From NCBI GenBank assembly GCA_045110675.1, contig JBGCGJ010000006.1, forward strand, positions 1 to 64,000: a stretch of DNA of 64,000 nucleotides, written 5' to 3'. This DNA comes from JBALVT01 sp045110675 (GTDB taxonomy: Bacteria > Pseudomonadota > Gammaproteobacteria > Pseudomonadales > Halieaceae). The notes below the pieces were generated by a model. It saw nothing but the letters and a program-made list of their open reading frames with translations. It was not told the origin of the DNA and did not search any database. Shown in pieces: positions 1 through 8,110 of this stretch. Numbering within the stretch: position 1 is the first letter of the stretch; each line of letters opens with the position of its first letter. A program made the translations under genes and the position numbers.

Positions 1-690
1 CATGCCTTCGCTAGAAAATCGAGGCCCACGATCTGCATTTTTAATCTTCACGCCTGCGGCTCGCAACCAAGATGGCCAATGGGGCGCCGTATCACTCGCC
101 GAGCTCCACTCGGTATGTAACAAGGTATGAAAGCGCAGGTCGTCGGGTGTTTTTATAGGATGCTTTCCCTTATTCAAAGTGGGGCTGCACACCGGAATAG
201 TGGAATTCTGCAACAGGCACTCTGAAACCAGACACCGATAATTGCCGGCTCCATACCGGATCGCAAGATCGACGTCTTCACGCTCAAAATCAATCAGTCG
301 ATCGGTTGCATCCAAGCGAATATCGAAATCCGGATGTTCGCGGCGGAAGGAATCGAGTCGGGGCACCAACCAATTGGCACCGAACGAGGATGACACACTC
401 ACAGTAAGAATTGACGATTCGTTTCGTATTCTCGCGCTGCGAACCGCGTGGTTCAATTGGTCGAAGGCGTCGCTAGTGTGGGGCACCAGATAGGCCCCGA
501 TATCTGTCAAGCGCAACCCGCGTGCCTGACGCTGAAACAGTGGACACGCGAAGTAGTCTTCCAAAATTTTAACCTGCTGACTAATCGCTGCGGGGGTAAC
601 ACTGAGCTCATCCGCCGCCTTGCTGAAGCTTAGGTGTCTGGCCGCAGATTCAAATGCGCGCAAACTGTTCAATGGGGGTAATCTTCGCAT
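1..690 (-). CDS. LysR-family transcriptional regulator, GcvA-like (C-terminus cut by window edge)
   Basis: The first 230 residues of a LysR-type activator/repressor; the rest lies beyond position 1. The protein begins MRRLPPLNSLRAFESAA and has a winged helix-turn-helix at about residues 18-45 (FSKAADELSVTPAAISQQV), then the start of the periplasmic-binding-like effector domain from about residue 88 (TVSVSSSFGANWLVPRL). The ExFxxRxxPDxDIRLDATD pattern with a following DLAIRYG is typical of the GcvA/AmpR-like subgroup. ATG at 690 is used because the ATG at 699 is in another frame that stops at once. It is divergent from the gene at 798, which could be its target; that is inference from position only. 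Confidence 0.85.
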   Translation of the reverse strand, partial: MRRLPPLNSLRAFESAARHLSFSKAADELSVTPAAISQQVKILEDYFACPLFQRQARGLRLTDIGAYLVPHTSDAFDQLNHAVRSARIRNESSILTVSVSSSFGANWLVPRLDSFRREHPDFDIRLDATDRLIDFEREDVDLAIRYGAGNYRCLVSECLLQNSTIPVCSPTLNKGKHPIKTPDDLRFHTLLHTEWSSASDTAPHWPSWLRAAGVKIKNADRGPRFSSEGM

Positions 691-797
691 GTTTATCCAT
701 TAGAATATCTTACAGTCATTTTAAAATAAGTCGTTTGAGCCTATACGACAAGAGAATTAATCTCATATCTGTATAGTTTTTCTAAATAGGTGATGCG

Positions 798-1328
798 ATG
801 AGGTTCCCCAACTACACACAAAGTCTGGTGTTGATTGGCCTAATTTTGGCTGCTGGTACACTCGCAGATCTTCCTGAGGAGAAGCCGGTGCTAACTATTT
901 ACTCGGACGTGGTTGGCGCAGAGGATCTACTCAGCGAAAAATACACCTCGGGGATACAAAAAACCTTAGGCGCACACTCGGACAATCCGATCTTTGTCTT
1001 CAACAACCTGTGCGTCGCCTACCTGATGAGTGAAAAATTGGACCGCGCTCGCAGCGCCTGTATGCGAGCCCTGAAGGAGACGTACATCTCACGAAACTAC
1101 GGTGACTGGTTTCACCGAACCCAGTCGAGGAAAGTTAGACAAGAGTATCAGGACCGGGCGCGAGCTCATCTTAAGCTATTTGAATCTCGTGTTGGCGCGA
1201 GGAGTGAAAATGGGCTGAAGGAACCTGCACCTCATCCAGAAATCACAGGAGGTTGCAGCTGCGATAGTGCGCTTAGTCCACATGGCTCAGAGCTCGATGC
1301 AAAAGAGTTTGGAAACTCAGCGCGATAG
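798..1328 (+). CDS. Small exported hypothetical protein
   Basis: Not recognised. The 176-residue product starts with a probable signal peptide or membrane anchor (residues 1-23, basic start then LVLIGLILAAGTLA). The middle (about residues 50-95) has a helical, TPR-like look: NNLCVAYLMSEKLDRARSACMRAL resembles a tetratricopeptide unit counting co-expressed genes. The C-terminal third is polar and low in recognisable motifs. An AGGTGA sequence lies just ahead of the ATG. It sits alone between the divergent LysR gene and a GST remnant in the same reading frame, from which it is separated by two stops. Possibly an envelope protein with TPR-type protein interaction; function unknown. Confidence 0.6.
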   Translation: MRFPNYTQSLVLIGLILAAGTLADLPEEKPVLTIYSDVVGAEDLLSEKYTSGIQKTLGAHSDNPIFVFNNLCVAYLMSEKLDRARSACMRALKETYISRNYGDWFHRTQSRKVRQEYQDRARAHLKLFESRVGARSENGLKEPAPHPEITGGCSCDSALSPHGSELDAKEFGNSAR

Positions 1329-1337
1329 TGCACGTAA

Positions 1338-1541
1338 AAAAGGGGATACCTTTTGGGCGATAGCTTCAGCGTGGCAGACCTGACCGCCGCATGCTTGTTT
1401 GCGCCCCTGGCAAACCCCTCTCATCCGGATATGGCGAGACCTGAGCCGATACCCGCAGCTGTTCAGGCAGTTCTCGATCAATATCGAGATCATCCGGCCA
1501 TAGCCTGGACCAATCGCATGTATGAATTACATCGCGCGTAA
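1338..1541 (+). pseudogene. Remnant of a glutathione S-transferase C-terminal domain
   Basis: An open frame of about 67 codons reads GYLLGDSFSVADLTAACLF followed by a Pro-rich stretch and PAIAWTNRMYELHRA, which matches the last helices of GST C-terminal domains (the GDxFSVADLTAA N-capping box and hydrophobic staple region). Nothing upstream in any frame encodes the thioredoxin fold or the rest of the helical domain, and the frame opens only after TAA at 1335. This looks like the 3' end of a deleted GST gene. It lies next to an intact TetR-GST pair, so it may mark recombination or gene replacement at this site. Confidence 0.6.
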
Positions 1542-1559
1542 TTTTCTGGAGGAACAGCG

Positions 1560-2147
1560 CTATACAAGCACAGCAACAGCGTATCTCGCGAGCTTGCGAA
1601 GGCCCGCTTTAGACTCTCCGCAACGAGCTCGCAGTGCTAACGTTTGCAGTGTAGCCTGAAGTAACTTCGCGGCGTGTTTTGGATCAACATCCTGAGACAA
1701 CTCCCCTTCACTTTGGGCAAGCTGAAGCCGCTTAACAAACCCGGCATCAAGACGCTTAATCAAGTCTCTCAGATCCTGGCCAACCTCGGGATTGGTGAAT
1801 GCTTCGCTGGGTGCGGTGCAGATCATCAGGCATCCCATAGGGGGATTACCACCGCAATAGACTTCAATGGCCTGATCGAAAAAGGCCGTCAACGCAGTCT
1901 GGAGTTGCACTGACGTGTCCAGGATTCCCTCAATCCCAAGATCAAGTCCAGTACAAAATCGCGCTAATGTCGTTCGGTATATCTGCTCTTTGTTGCCAAA
2001 CGCGTTGTAAATACTCGGGCGCGTCATATCCATGGCCAGGGCTAAATCGTCCAAGGATGTGGCTGACAGGCCCTTTTCCCAAAAAAGACACATCGCGGCT
2101 GTCAAAGCCGCATCCTCATTGAACTTTCTGGGTCTTCCTCTGGCCAT
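1560..2147 (-). CDS. TetR/AcrR-family transcriptional repressor
   Basis: A 195-residue repressor starting MARGRPRKFNEDAALTAAM. The helix-turn-helix is at about residues 28-50 (TSLDDLALAMDMTRPSIYNAF) followed by GNKEQIY, the classic TetR junction. The C-terminal two thirds is the all-helical ligand and dimerisation domain. The frame stays open upstream to 2231, but ATG 2147 is the family start and leaves the operator region non-coding. It is divergent from the GST gene at 2298 with a strong promoter and two matching repeat arms between them, so it most likely represses that GST operon and itself. The inducer is unknown. Confidence 0.85.
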   Translation of the reverse strand: MARGRPRKFNEDAALTAAMCLFWEKGLSATSLDDLALAMDMTRPSIYNAFGNKEQIYRTTLARFCTGLDLGIEGILDTSVQLQTALTAFFDQAIEVYCGGNPPMGCLMICTAPSEAFTNPEVGQDLRDLIKRLDAGFVKRLQLAQSEGELSQDVDPKHAAKLLQATLQTLALRARCGESKAGLRKLARYAVAVLV

Positions 2148-2150
2148 TAT

Positions 2151-2217
2151 TGTACTACTTCGCACATAATTATTGACACCTCTCAATTTGAACCATAATA
2201 TTATGCGAAATAGTACA
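2151..2217. promoter_or_regulatory. Paired inverted operator arms between TetR and GST genes
   Basis: The left arm, TGTACTACTTCGCACATAAT (2151-2170), and the right arm, ATTATGCGAAATAGTACA (2200-2217), are near-perfect reverse complements of each other, differing by one substitution and a 2-bp insertion. The right copy extends to ATTATG-N10-CATAAT. The arms flank the -35 and overlap the -10 of the GST promoter, the usual arrangement for TetR autoregulated divergent operators. Confidence 0.65.
2173..2201 (+). promoter_or_regulatory. Sigma70 promoter for the GST gene
   Basis: TTGACA at 2173-2178 and TAATAT at 2196-2201 are separated by exactly 17 bases, close to consensus. The -10 overlaps the right operator arm, so a bound TetR repressor would block RNA polymerase. 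Confidence 0.7.
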
Positions 2218-2297
2218 TAATCAAGTAACAAAGCTAGTTAAGTTGGCGACACCCAAGACATCGGGTGATATTCAATAAGCCCACAGAGAAAAATGAC

Positions 2298-3221
2298 ATG
2301 GCACGAGTAGAGAATCCAAAAAGCCAATTGGTTCAAAAGTTGAAGGGCCTACATTTGTTTCACTTCGATGGTGCTCCTTGCGCTCAGCGGGTGCGATTCG
2401 CACTTCACGAGAAGGGCCTGACGAGAGGCCGCGAGGTGAAATTCGATGCCGACGATACCGCATCCTGCCAAGGCGAGGAAGGCGCCTGGGTAAGCCGGCA
2501 GGTTTCGCTGGTAAAAAAGGAGCACTTGACCGAGGCCTATGCCCACATACAGCCGAACCTGGTGGTTCCGGCATTGGTTCATGACGGCGTACTGCACATT
2601 GAATCAATGGAAATTATTGAGTATCTAGACGATGCGTTTGGCGGTGAGCCATTGGTTCCAAAACACGACCCGGAGTTACTGGCCGACGCCCAGGCGCTCA
2701 CCCAGTTGGGGAAAAACCTACATCGCTCAATACGCTTTGTCACTTTCCGATGGGGTCTACGGGGTCTTGGACGCTTGAACTCGAAAGAAGAGAAGCAACT
2801 TAAGGCCATGCTGGAAGGCGGCGAAGACGGAGAAAAGCTGGCGAGTTTTTACGGCGGCTTTGACAGCAAAACCATCCCGGACGAGGTTTACATAGGCCAT
2901 CTTGAAGGTCTAAACAAGGCCTTTCAAGAGCACGAGCAACGACTCGGCGATGGCAGGCCCTTTCTCACGGGTGAGACGCTCACCATGGCCGATGTTATCT
3001 GGGCCATGAAAACCCTTCGTCTCATCGAGTGCGGCTACCCGTTTGCGCAATGCTTCCCAAACTATAGTGCCTGGTTTGAGCGAGTGTCATCCAGACCCTC
3101 ATTTCGAGAAGGCGTGATGGGAAAACACCAACTTATGAGTAAGGCCTTTCGCGCCAAAGCGACACTAGAAAACGTGCTGGGCATCGGTTTAAAAAGAGAG
3201 GTACTTAAGCATGTCGCCTGA
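2298..3221 (+). CDS. Glutathione S-transferase family protein
   Basis: A 307-residue cytosolic GST-like protein. The N-terminal thioredoxin fold (about residues 18-112) has LFHFDGAPCAQRVRFAL, with Cys28 at the usual catalytic cysteine/serine position, the cis-Pro motif VVPALVHDG (Pro91) and the glutathione-contacting IESMEIIEYL. The helical C-terminal domain ends with TGETLTMADVIWAMKTLRLI and FPNYSAWFERVSSRPSF. It is longer than the common 200-230 residues because of an insert between the domains. ATG 2298 is preferred over GTG 2265. It probably conjugates or reduces a xenobiotic under control of the divergent TetR. Substrate unknown. It overlaps the next gene by 11 bases. Confidence 0.85.
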   Translation: MARVENPKSQLVQKLKGLHLFHFDGAPCAQRVRFALHEKGLTRGREVKFDADDTASCQGEEGAWVSRQVSLVKKEHLTEAYAHIQPNLVVPALVHDGVLHIESMEIIEYLDDAFGGEPLVPKHDPELLADAQALTQLGKNLHRSIRFVTFRWGLRGLGRLNSKEEKQLKAMLEGGEDGEKLASFYGGFDSKTIPDEVYIGHLEGLNKAFQEHEQRLGDGRPFLTGETLTMADVIWAMKTLRLIECGYPFAQCFPNYSAWFERVSSRPSFREGVMGKHQLMSKAFRAKATLENVLGIGLKREVLKHVA

Positions 3222-3648
3222 ATACATCGGGATAATAATAGGCATCGTTTTTATTGTGCCAACGGTCTATATCATTAATAGCAAGGGCTTCGACGATTGG
3301 GCCTGGCCATTTTTTCTCGTGACTTTACCTATATGGTATATGTTGTTTGGTTTGCTAGCCCTTGATGGCACTGTCATTATGCAAGAGTTGCTCTATGGCA
3401 TTCCCTATCTCGCAACCGGCTTGTTTCTCTGGAAGATTAACCCTGAATTTCGGCTGACGCGACCTCTACTAGGCATCGCATGGCTTAGTCATGGTTTTTA
3501 CGACTACTACCACAATTGGTTTTTTGTGAATCCGGGAGTTTTCAGTTGGTATCCCGCTTTTTGCGCAGTAGTTGATATTGTTGTGGGAGTTTACCTGCTA
3601 TCGGGTGGGCCGAATTTTGGAAAAACTAGATCAGAGTACTCTAACTAA
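3211..3648 (+). CDS. Small integral membrane protein, co-operonic with GST
   Basis: A 145-residue hydrophobic protein with about four to five membrane helices (residues about 5-24, 30-52, 60-78, 90-108, 115-138). Its family is not recognised. Polar residues cluster in HGFYDYYHNWFF near residue 100, which could be a ligand or metal site. The ATG lies inside the end of the GST gene, so translation is probably coupled and the two belong to one TetR-controlled unit. The 3' end overlaps the convergent Hsp70 gene by four bases. Confidence 0.7.
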   Translation: MSPEYIGIIIGIVFIVPTVYIINSKGFDDWAWPFFLVTLPIWYMLFGLLALDGTVIMQELLYGIPYLATGLFLWKINPEFRLTRPLLGIAWLSHGFYDYYHNWFFVNPGVFSWYPAFCAVVDIVVGVYLLSGGPNFGKTRSEYSN

Positions 3649-5072
3649 GCCAGTTCACTTTCTGAATACTGATAGTAATTCGCTATCGCCAACCCAGCCG
3701 CAACACTGGTAAACGGATCATGCTCAACTACTTTACCCCGGAACTGGTTATCGAGAATTTCCTTTACCGCCGGGATGAGTGAAGAGCCCCCGGTGCGAAG
3801 GACCAAGTCGATGTCGTCAGCTCTGCAATTGGCTTTGTTGAGAACCAGCGTAATCGCCTGCTCAAACTCAGCCAGTAAATCGGAAATCATCATTTCAAAT
3901 TCCCAGCGCTCAACCACTACTTGAATATCTATTTCGGGTATATCCAGTAAGGCAGACTCCTCAATGGAGAGTTGTGCCTTAAATTCTCTGATAGCCTCAA
4001 AAATCTGGTAGCTGTAATTCTGTTGGATAACGTCGTAAAGACGTCTAAATTTCTCGGCACCTGGATCAGATTGCGTCATGCGATCCATGACAGAAGCCGT
4101 GTATTTATTTTGATTGAGCAGATAGCTAATCGGCCAATTGATAAGCAGCTCCTCCAGTTCACCAAACGGAAATAGGGTATCGACTTCTGAACCATCTATT
4201 GTTCTGATCCAACGCTCTCCTTGCCCTAGTAGCGGAAAAACCAGTGCTCGAAAAATCGTTTGGTCGATCCTATCACCACCTAAGGCTATTCCATGCGTAG
4301 CCTGCACCTGAAAAGATGAACCATCGCGCCGAAGTACACTGAAGTCCAAAGTACCACCACCGAAATCTACGGTCAGCACTAACTCATCATCGCTTTGGGG
4401 ATTGTTATGCAGGAAGCTAATGGTTGCCGCGGTGGGTTCCGGGCAGAAAGACTGCTCAGAAATTCCCGCGTAGCCATAGGCTTCGCCCAAGCGTTTTAGT
4501 GCTATGGTATTACGCTCAGTCTCGATACCCTCGAAGTTTACCGGATGGCCCAGGCAGGCATGTTCAATTTTAACGCCTATTGTCTTCTCTATAGACTTGC
4601 GAATCCCAACGAGTATCGGAGACACCAGCGCAACTAATCTAAACGCTCTTTCGAAAACGATGGTTCGGTCAGTCGCCGCATTACCTAAAAGTCGTTTCGT
4701 GCCACGAAATAGCCTTCCCGGCAAACTTGAATCATTGAACGCCTGACCGTAGACATTGGCCGTATCTGACTCCCCTGGCCCTCCCATCGCACTTTCACCA
4801 CCGCCAGTTCCCGAGCGCGCCTCGCCGAGAAGCTCTACGCTTAGTTCGACTTTGCGCCCTGTATTGCCAGTAATGTAATCATCGATGGCAAGTTGACCAA
4901 TTGAGTTTTGAAAGGTCTTGTCGATATAGTTAGCCGATGGCATAACGCGTTCTGGCGCAGCGAGTTTAACTAGAGTGACCTGCTCGCCATCAAATACAGC
5001 CGCTGCGCTATTACTGGTACCGAAATCTATGCCTATACCTAAGTTGGGAGATTGTTGGGAGGTAAGTCGCAT
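3645..5072 (-). CDS. Hsp70/DnaK-family protein, YegD-like
   Basis: A 475-residue protein consisting mostly of the actin-like ATPase fold. It has phosphate 1 (GIGIDFGTSNSAAAV, about residues 12-26), phosphate 2 (LTVDFGGGTLDFSVL), the connecting PEPTAATISF and the adenosine motif LRTGGSSLIPAV near the C-terminus. It lacks the DnaK peptide-binding and lid domains, and is close in size to E. coli YegD (about 450 residues). A Gly/Ser-rich insert lies near residues 83-100. YegD-type proteins are chaperone-like ATPases of uncertain role. It stands alone, convergent with the GST operon. Confidence 0.85.
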   Translation of the reverse strand: MRLTSQQSPNLGIGIDFGTSNSAAAVFDGEQVTLVKLAAPERVMPSANYIDKTFQNSIGQLAIDDYITGNTGRKVELSVELLGEARSGTGGGESAMGGPGESDTANVYGQAFNDSSLPGRLFRGTKRLLGNAATDRTIVFERAFRLVALVSPILVGIRKSIEKTIGVKIEHACLGHPVNFEGIETERNTIALKRLGEAYGYAGISEQSFCPEPTAATISFLHNNPQSDDELVLTVDFGGGTLDFSVLRRDGSSFQVQATHGIALGGDRIDQTIFRALVFPLLGQGERWIRTIDGSEVDTLFPFGELEELLINWPISYLLNQNKYTASVMDRMTQSDPGAEKFRRLYDVIQQNYSYQIFEAIREFKAQLSIEESALLDIPEIDIQVVVERWEFEMMISDLLAEFEQAITLVLNKANCRADDIDLVLRTGGSSLIPAVKEILDNQFRGKVVEHDPFTSVAAGLAIANYYQYSESELA

Positions 5073-5125
5073 TAAAAGTTCACAGTGAAGTTAAGGGGTT
5101 TAGGGGGCATCGTTGTTATTCATGA

Positions 5126-5323
5126 AAGCGCAATGACTATAAGGACTTACCCTCATTTTTCAAGCAAGATACGCAAATATTGCAGCGTAAACCCCCATCG
5201 ATTGATCAGCCACTTCGCGAGATATTAAACTTCTGCACGACTTCACCAGAAGAGTTAGCCGGGCATACTAGACAAGCGAAGCAACACGAGCATAGCATTC
5301 AGCTACTTATCCGCTCTGGGTGA
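5126..5323 (+). other. Intergenic region with a coding-looking open frame lacking a start
   Basis: The 346-base gap between the Hsp70 and acetyltransferase genes holds an open frame of about 65 codons that ends at 5321-5323 and reads as ordinary protein (for example QPLREILNFCTTSPEELAGH). It has no ATG or GTG, only an internal TTG without a ribosome binding site. It may be a remnant of a lost gene. No family is recognised and chance is possible. Nothing else is evident in the gap. Confidence 0.2.
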
Positions 5324-5418
5324 TGCGGGGATCCAAGATCAATTAGCGCTGAATAATATTCCAAACTCTATTCAAAAAAAGAGGTATGTATGAAAACAAA
5401 GCTTTCGGAGTCAGATAG

Positions 5419-5856
5419 ATGAAGGTTTCACTGAGAGAGATCACCAAAGATAACCTGGTTTCAATTATGCGACTTGGTGTGCATAAGAATCAGGAGCAGT
5501 TTGTAGCCCACAATGCCTGGTCAATAGCCCAGGGGACTTACAGTAAACTCGCTTGGTTTCGCGCCATTTATGCAGACGATCAACCCGTGGGTTTTGTCAT
5601 GCTTGAACTCAACCCCTCCAAACCTGAGTACTACCTGTGGCGATACATGATTGACAAGCGGCATCAGGGCAAGGGTTATGGTAACCAGGCCTTAAAGCTC
5701 GTGATCGAATTTGTCCGCCAGCAACCCAATGCAACGCAGTTATTGCTGAGCTATGTGCCAGCTGACGGGTCGGCAGCAGCATTCTATGCCAAGCTCGGAT
5801 TTGTAGAAACCGGGGAAGTTGAGGATGGTGAAAATATTATGAAGTTAGATCTTTAG
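5419..5856 (+). CDS. GNAT-family N-acetyltransferase, polyamine acetyltransferase-like
   Basis: A 145-residue single-domain acetyltransferase. Acetyl-CoA binding motif A is RHQGKGYGNQAL (residues 81-92), preceded by the beta4 strand YYLWRYMID. The C-terminal motif B, FYAKLGFVETGE (122-133), carries the usual Tyr. The pattern FVMLELNPSKPEYYLWRYMI resembles BltD/PaiA-like spermidine or diamine acetyltransferases, but the substrate cannot be set from sequence. GGAG lies eight bases ahead of the ATG. It appears monocistronic, and its 3' end faces the chemotaxis operon. Confidence 0.8.
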   Translation: MKVSLREITKDNLVSIMRLGVHKNQEQFVAHNAWSIAQGTYSKLAWFRAIYADDQPVGFVMLELNPSKPEYYLWRYMIDKRHQGKGYGNQALKLVIEFVRQQPNATQLLLSYVPADGSAAAFYAKLGFVETGEVEDGENIMKLDL

Positions 5857-5914
5857 CTAACTCTGTAGCGCTCAGCATCGAGCGCCTTTCGCAGTATCGC
5901 TATAGACTAATGGT

Positions 5915-5956
5915 AAAAAAAAGGGCCTCAAGGCGATATGACTCGCCTTGGGACCC
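5915..5956 (-). terminator. Rho-independent terminator of the chemotaxis operon
   Basis: On the minus strand a long GC-rich stem (CAAGGCGA pairing with TCGCCTTG, loop of six, extended outward through GGG/CCC with mismatches) is followed directly by eight T residues. It lies about 50 bases past the stop of the last chemotaxis gene. Confidence 0.85.
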
Positions 5957-6003
5957 ACAAACTTTGCAAACCGCAATGCGCTCTAACTGTTGGCGATCTG
6001 AAT

Positions 6004-6480
6004 TTAAGTAGCGACTAACGACAACATGCCCGTTCCGTAACTGGGTATAGAAACCGCGAAGTCCTCTCTCCATTGTCCAGCATCAGCGAGCGCACGAATC
6101 TCCTCAGGCGCCGCATCGGCAGTCGAGTAAATCGCATCCAGGCGCAAATGCGGGCTGTCGTTGTCCATGAAAAAGCGTGAACAAATATTCATCATTTCAC
6201 GAAAATTCCCCATCATCATGTCTGAGAAATCTCCTGACTCGGCCGCATCTTCAGCGCCGCCCAAGGGGATTTTTGTCAGCGCCGACCCCACGAAGGCCGC
6301 GCAGTTGTAGTCACTGACACAGGCGCATACAGGTTCATCTTCGTCGTTGACGTAAGTGGCTATCATGCGTCGATCTCCCTCGGCAGGGCTGCCTGGATTA
6401 ATCTCAACATCGTCGCCAAACATCATAGCGAACATCTGACGTATGGCCGTGTCGCTCGCTAATGGGTGTATTTGAGACAT
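6004..6480 (-). CDS. CheX/CheC-like chemotaxis protein, candidate CheY-P phosphatase
   Basis: Last gene of the chemotaxis operon, 158 residues, nine bases after a stand-alone receiver, with a strong GGAGG site. It is not firmly recognised. The pattern AAFVGSALTKIP then GNFREMMNICSRFF resembles the CheC/CheX/FliY fold, whose phosphatase signature is ExxN on a long helix; here that is Glu95 and Asn98. The Asp/Ser normally four residues before the Glu is Gly. The tail IPSYGTGMLSL fits a closing beta strand. I infer that it acts on the neighbouring CheY-like protein. An alternative is a receiver-binding adaptor without activity. Confidence 0.5.
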   Translation of the reverse strand: MSQIHPLASDTAIRQMFAMMFGDDVEINPGSPAEGDRRMIATYVNDEDEPVCACVSDYNCAAFVGSALTKIPLGGAEDAAESGDFSDMMMGNFREMMNICSRFFMDNDSPHLRLDAIYSTADAAPEEIRALADAGQWREDFAVSIPSYGTGMLSLVAT

Positions 6481-6489
6481 ATCAACCTC

Positions 6490-6852
6490 CTATTTTATAT
6501 ACGTTGAAAGCGTGCTTTTAAACGTATCGGCGGTAAAGGGTTTGGCTATTAGAAATCGGGCCCCCAGTTCTGTGGCCCTATCCTTCATTACTGCGGTAGC
6601 CTCCGTAGTGACGAATCCGAAGGGAGGTTTAATTTCTTCCTCGTTGAGAGTCTCCAGAAGCTCTGGGCCCGTCATGTTGGGCATATTCCAATCACACAGT
6701 ACAAGATCGGGCCTGTCCGCTTTGATGAGTTCCAACGCCTTGGCGCCATCTTCTGCCTGAGTGATGTCGTGTCCGTCAAACCCAGCTTCTCGCAAGGTTT
6801 TCATTACAATCATCCTCATGGCCATGCTGTCATCTACTACCATAATTTTCAT
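6490..6852 (-). CDS. Stand-alone CheY-like receiver protein
   Basis: A 120-residue single receiver domain. The acidic pair is Asp7-Asp8, the phospho-acceptor Asp54 (LCDWNMP), the switch threonine Thr82/83 (FVTTEA) and the conserved lysine Lys104 (IAKPF), all in place. It has no output domain. It is paired with the CheX-like gene downstream and follows cheB after an 80-base gap. It differs clearly from the CheY at the head of the operon (DWNMPNM rather than DVNMPKM), so it may be a phosphate sink or serve a different target. A GGAG site precedes the ATG. Confidence 0.85.
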   Translation of the reverse strand: MKIMVVDDSMAMRMIVMKTLREAGFDGHDITQAEDGAKALELIKADRPDLVLCDWNMPNMTGPELLETLNEEEIKPPFGFVTTEATAVMKDRATELGARFLIAKPFTADTFKSTLSTYIK

Positions 6853-6932
6853 AACACGCTCCTTTATAAAATCGAAATAAACAAATTGTTTGCAAAGAAT
6901 TTAGCTGAAGGAAAGTATTCCTTAGCCGGCTT

Positions 6933-8036
6933 TTAGGTTCCGAAATTTCGGTTGTTTCCACACCTACCCATAAGCGCTGGGGCAATACTGTCCAATGGCA
7001 ATACCTCATCGGCTGCACCCAGTTTCACCGCCGAGCCAGGCATGCCCCAAACAACACTCGTTTTCTCGTCTTGGGCGATTGTTCTGGCTCCCGCTTCCAG
7101 CATTTCTTTCATACCCCGAGCGCCGTCGTCGCCCATGCCCGTCAAAAGTACGCAAATCGCATTTGGCCCTGCGTTTTGAGCTGCAGATCGAAACAGAACG
7201 TCGACCGCTGGTTTGTGTCGATTAACTGCAGGCCCATCGGAAAGCTTGCAGTGATAGCGAGCGCCATTGCGCACGACCATCAAATGTTGGTCTCCTGGGG
7301 CAATATAGGCGTGCCCGGGCAAAATTTGCTGACCATCTACCGCCTCGCAAACCGTCATCGCCGTAGATTCGTTGGCTCGAGCCGCAAAAGGACCGCTGAA
7401 CGAAGCGGGTATATGTTGGGTAATCACTGTCCCGGGTGAGTTAGCGGGCATTGCGGATAAAAATTGCTTTATCGCTTCGGTTCCGCCGGTGGAAGCTCCA
7501 ACCGCTAAAATTGATTCGGTGGTAGCAAAATGTTTATTGAATCCCCCCTTTTCAAGAATCGCATCTGCACATAATTTTTCGTCAACTGTCTTGATGATCG
7601 AAGGCGCCGATTTTCGATCTAAGGCATTCACTGAAACGCCCGCGGCTACTTTCACTTTCGAGATGATTTCCTCGCCATATTGTTCGAGACTATGTGCAAG
7701 ATCAATTTTTGGCTTGGCGATAAAATCTATCGCTCCGAGTTCCAGTGCTCGCAGTGTTATCTCCGCACCCTTTTCAGTGAGGCTAGACACCATAACAACT
7801 GGCATAGGACGCAAACGCATCAGATTCCCCAAAAATGTTACACCGTCCATCCTGGGCATTTCCACATCCAGCGTCAGGACATCAGGGTTTAGCTTTTTAA
7901 TTTTCTCGCGTGCAACATAGGGGTCAATTGCACTGCCCACCACTTTAATACCGGGATCTTCATCCAGTATTTTAGTTAACATTTGTCGCACGAGTGCCGA
8001 ATCGTCTACCACCAGCACCTTAATCACTTTAGCCAT
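6933..8036 (-). CDS. cheB: Protein-glutamate methylesterase/deamidase CheB
   Basis: Removes methyl groups from MCP glutamates during adaptation, when activated by CheA. The receiver domain (residues 1-125) has Asp11-Asp12, phospho-acceptor Asp57 (TLDVEMPRMDG) and Lys109. A linker follows, then the methylesterase domain from about 172, with the catalytic triad Ser182 (VGASTGGTEA), His208 (ITQHIP) and Asp304 (LTGMGDDGA). ATG 8036 has GAGGA at suitable spacing; GTG 8042 is possible. It follows cheD in the operon. Length of 367 residues is typical. The C-terminus runs about 20 residues past the domain. Confidence 0.95.
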   Translation of the reverse strand: MAKVIKVLVVDDSALVRQMLTKILDEDPGIKVVGSAIDPYVAREKIKKLNPDVLTLDVEMPRMDGVTFLGNLMRLRPMPVVMVSSLTEKGAEITLRALELGAIDFIAKPKIDLAHSLEQYGEEIISKVKVAAGVSVNALDRKSAPSIIKTVDEKLCADAILEKGGFNKHFATTESILAVGASTGGTEAIKQFLSAMPANSPGTVITQHIPASFSGPFAARANESTAMTVCEAVDGQQILPGHAYIAPGDQHLMVVRNGARYHCKLSDGPAVNRHKPAVDVLFRSAAQNAGPNAICVLLTGMGDDGARGMKEMLEAGARTIAQDEKTSVVWGMPGSAVKLGAADEVLPLDSIAPALMGRCGNNRNFGT

Positions 8037-8110
8037 TACCACATTTCCTCTTATTTTTTTGGCATCCCTGCACTATGATTTTTTTCTGACTTCACCTATC
8101 TACTAACGCC

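Noticed and set aside
798..1541. Fusion of the exported protein with the GST tail by stop-codon loss
   Set aside because: Same frame, but two separate stops and no relation between the domains; a coincidence of frame is likelier.
2272..2607. Minus-strand frames overlapping the GST gene
   Set aside because: Arg/Pro-rich nonsense translations opposite a conserved GST; no start signal.
7372..7920. Long plus-strand frame opposite cheB
   Set aside because: It lies wholly inside cheB on the other strand and its translation shows no domain; a shadow of a conserved gene.
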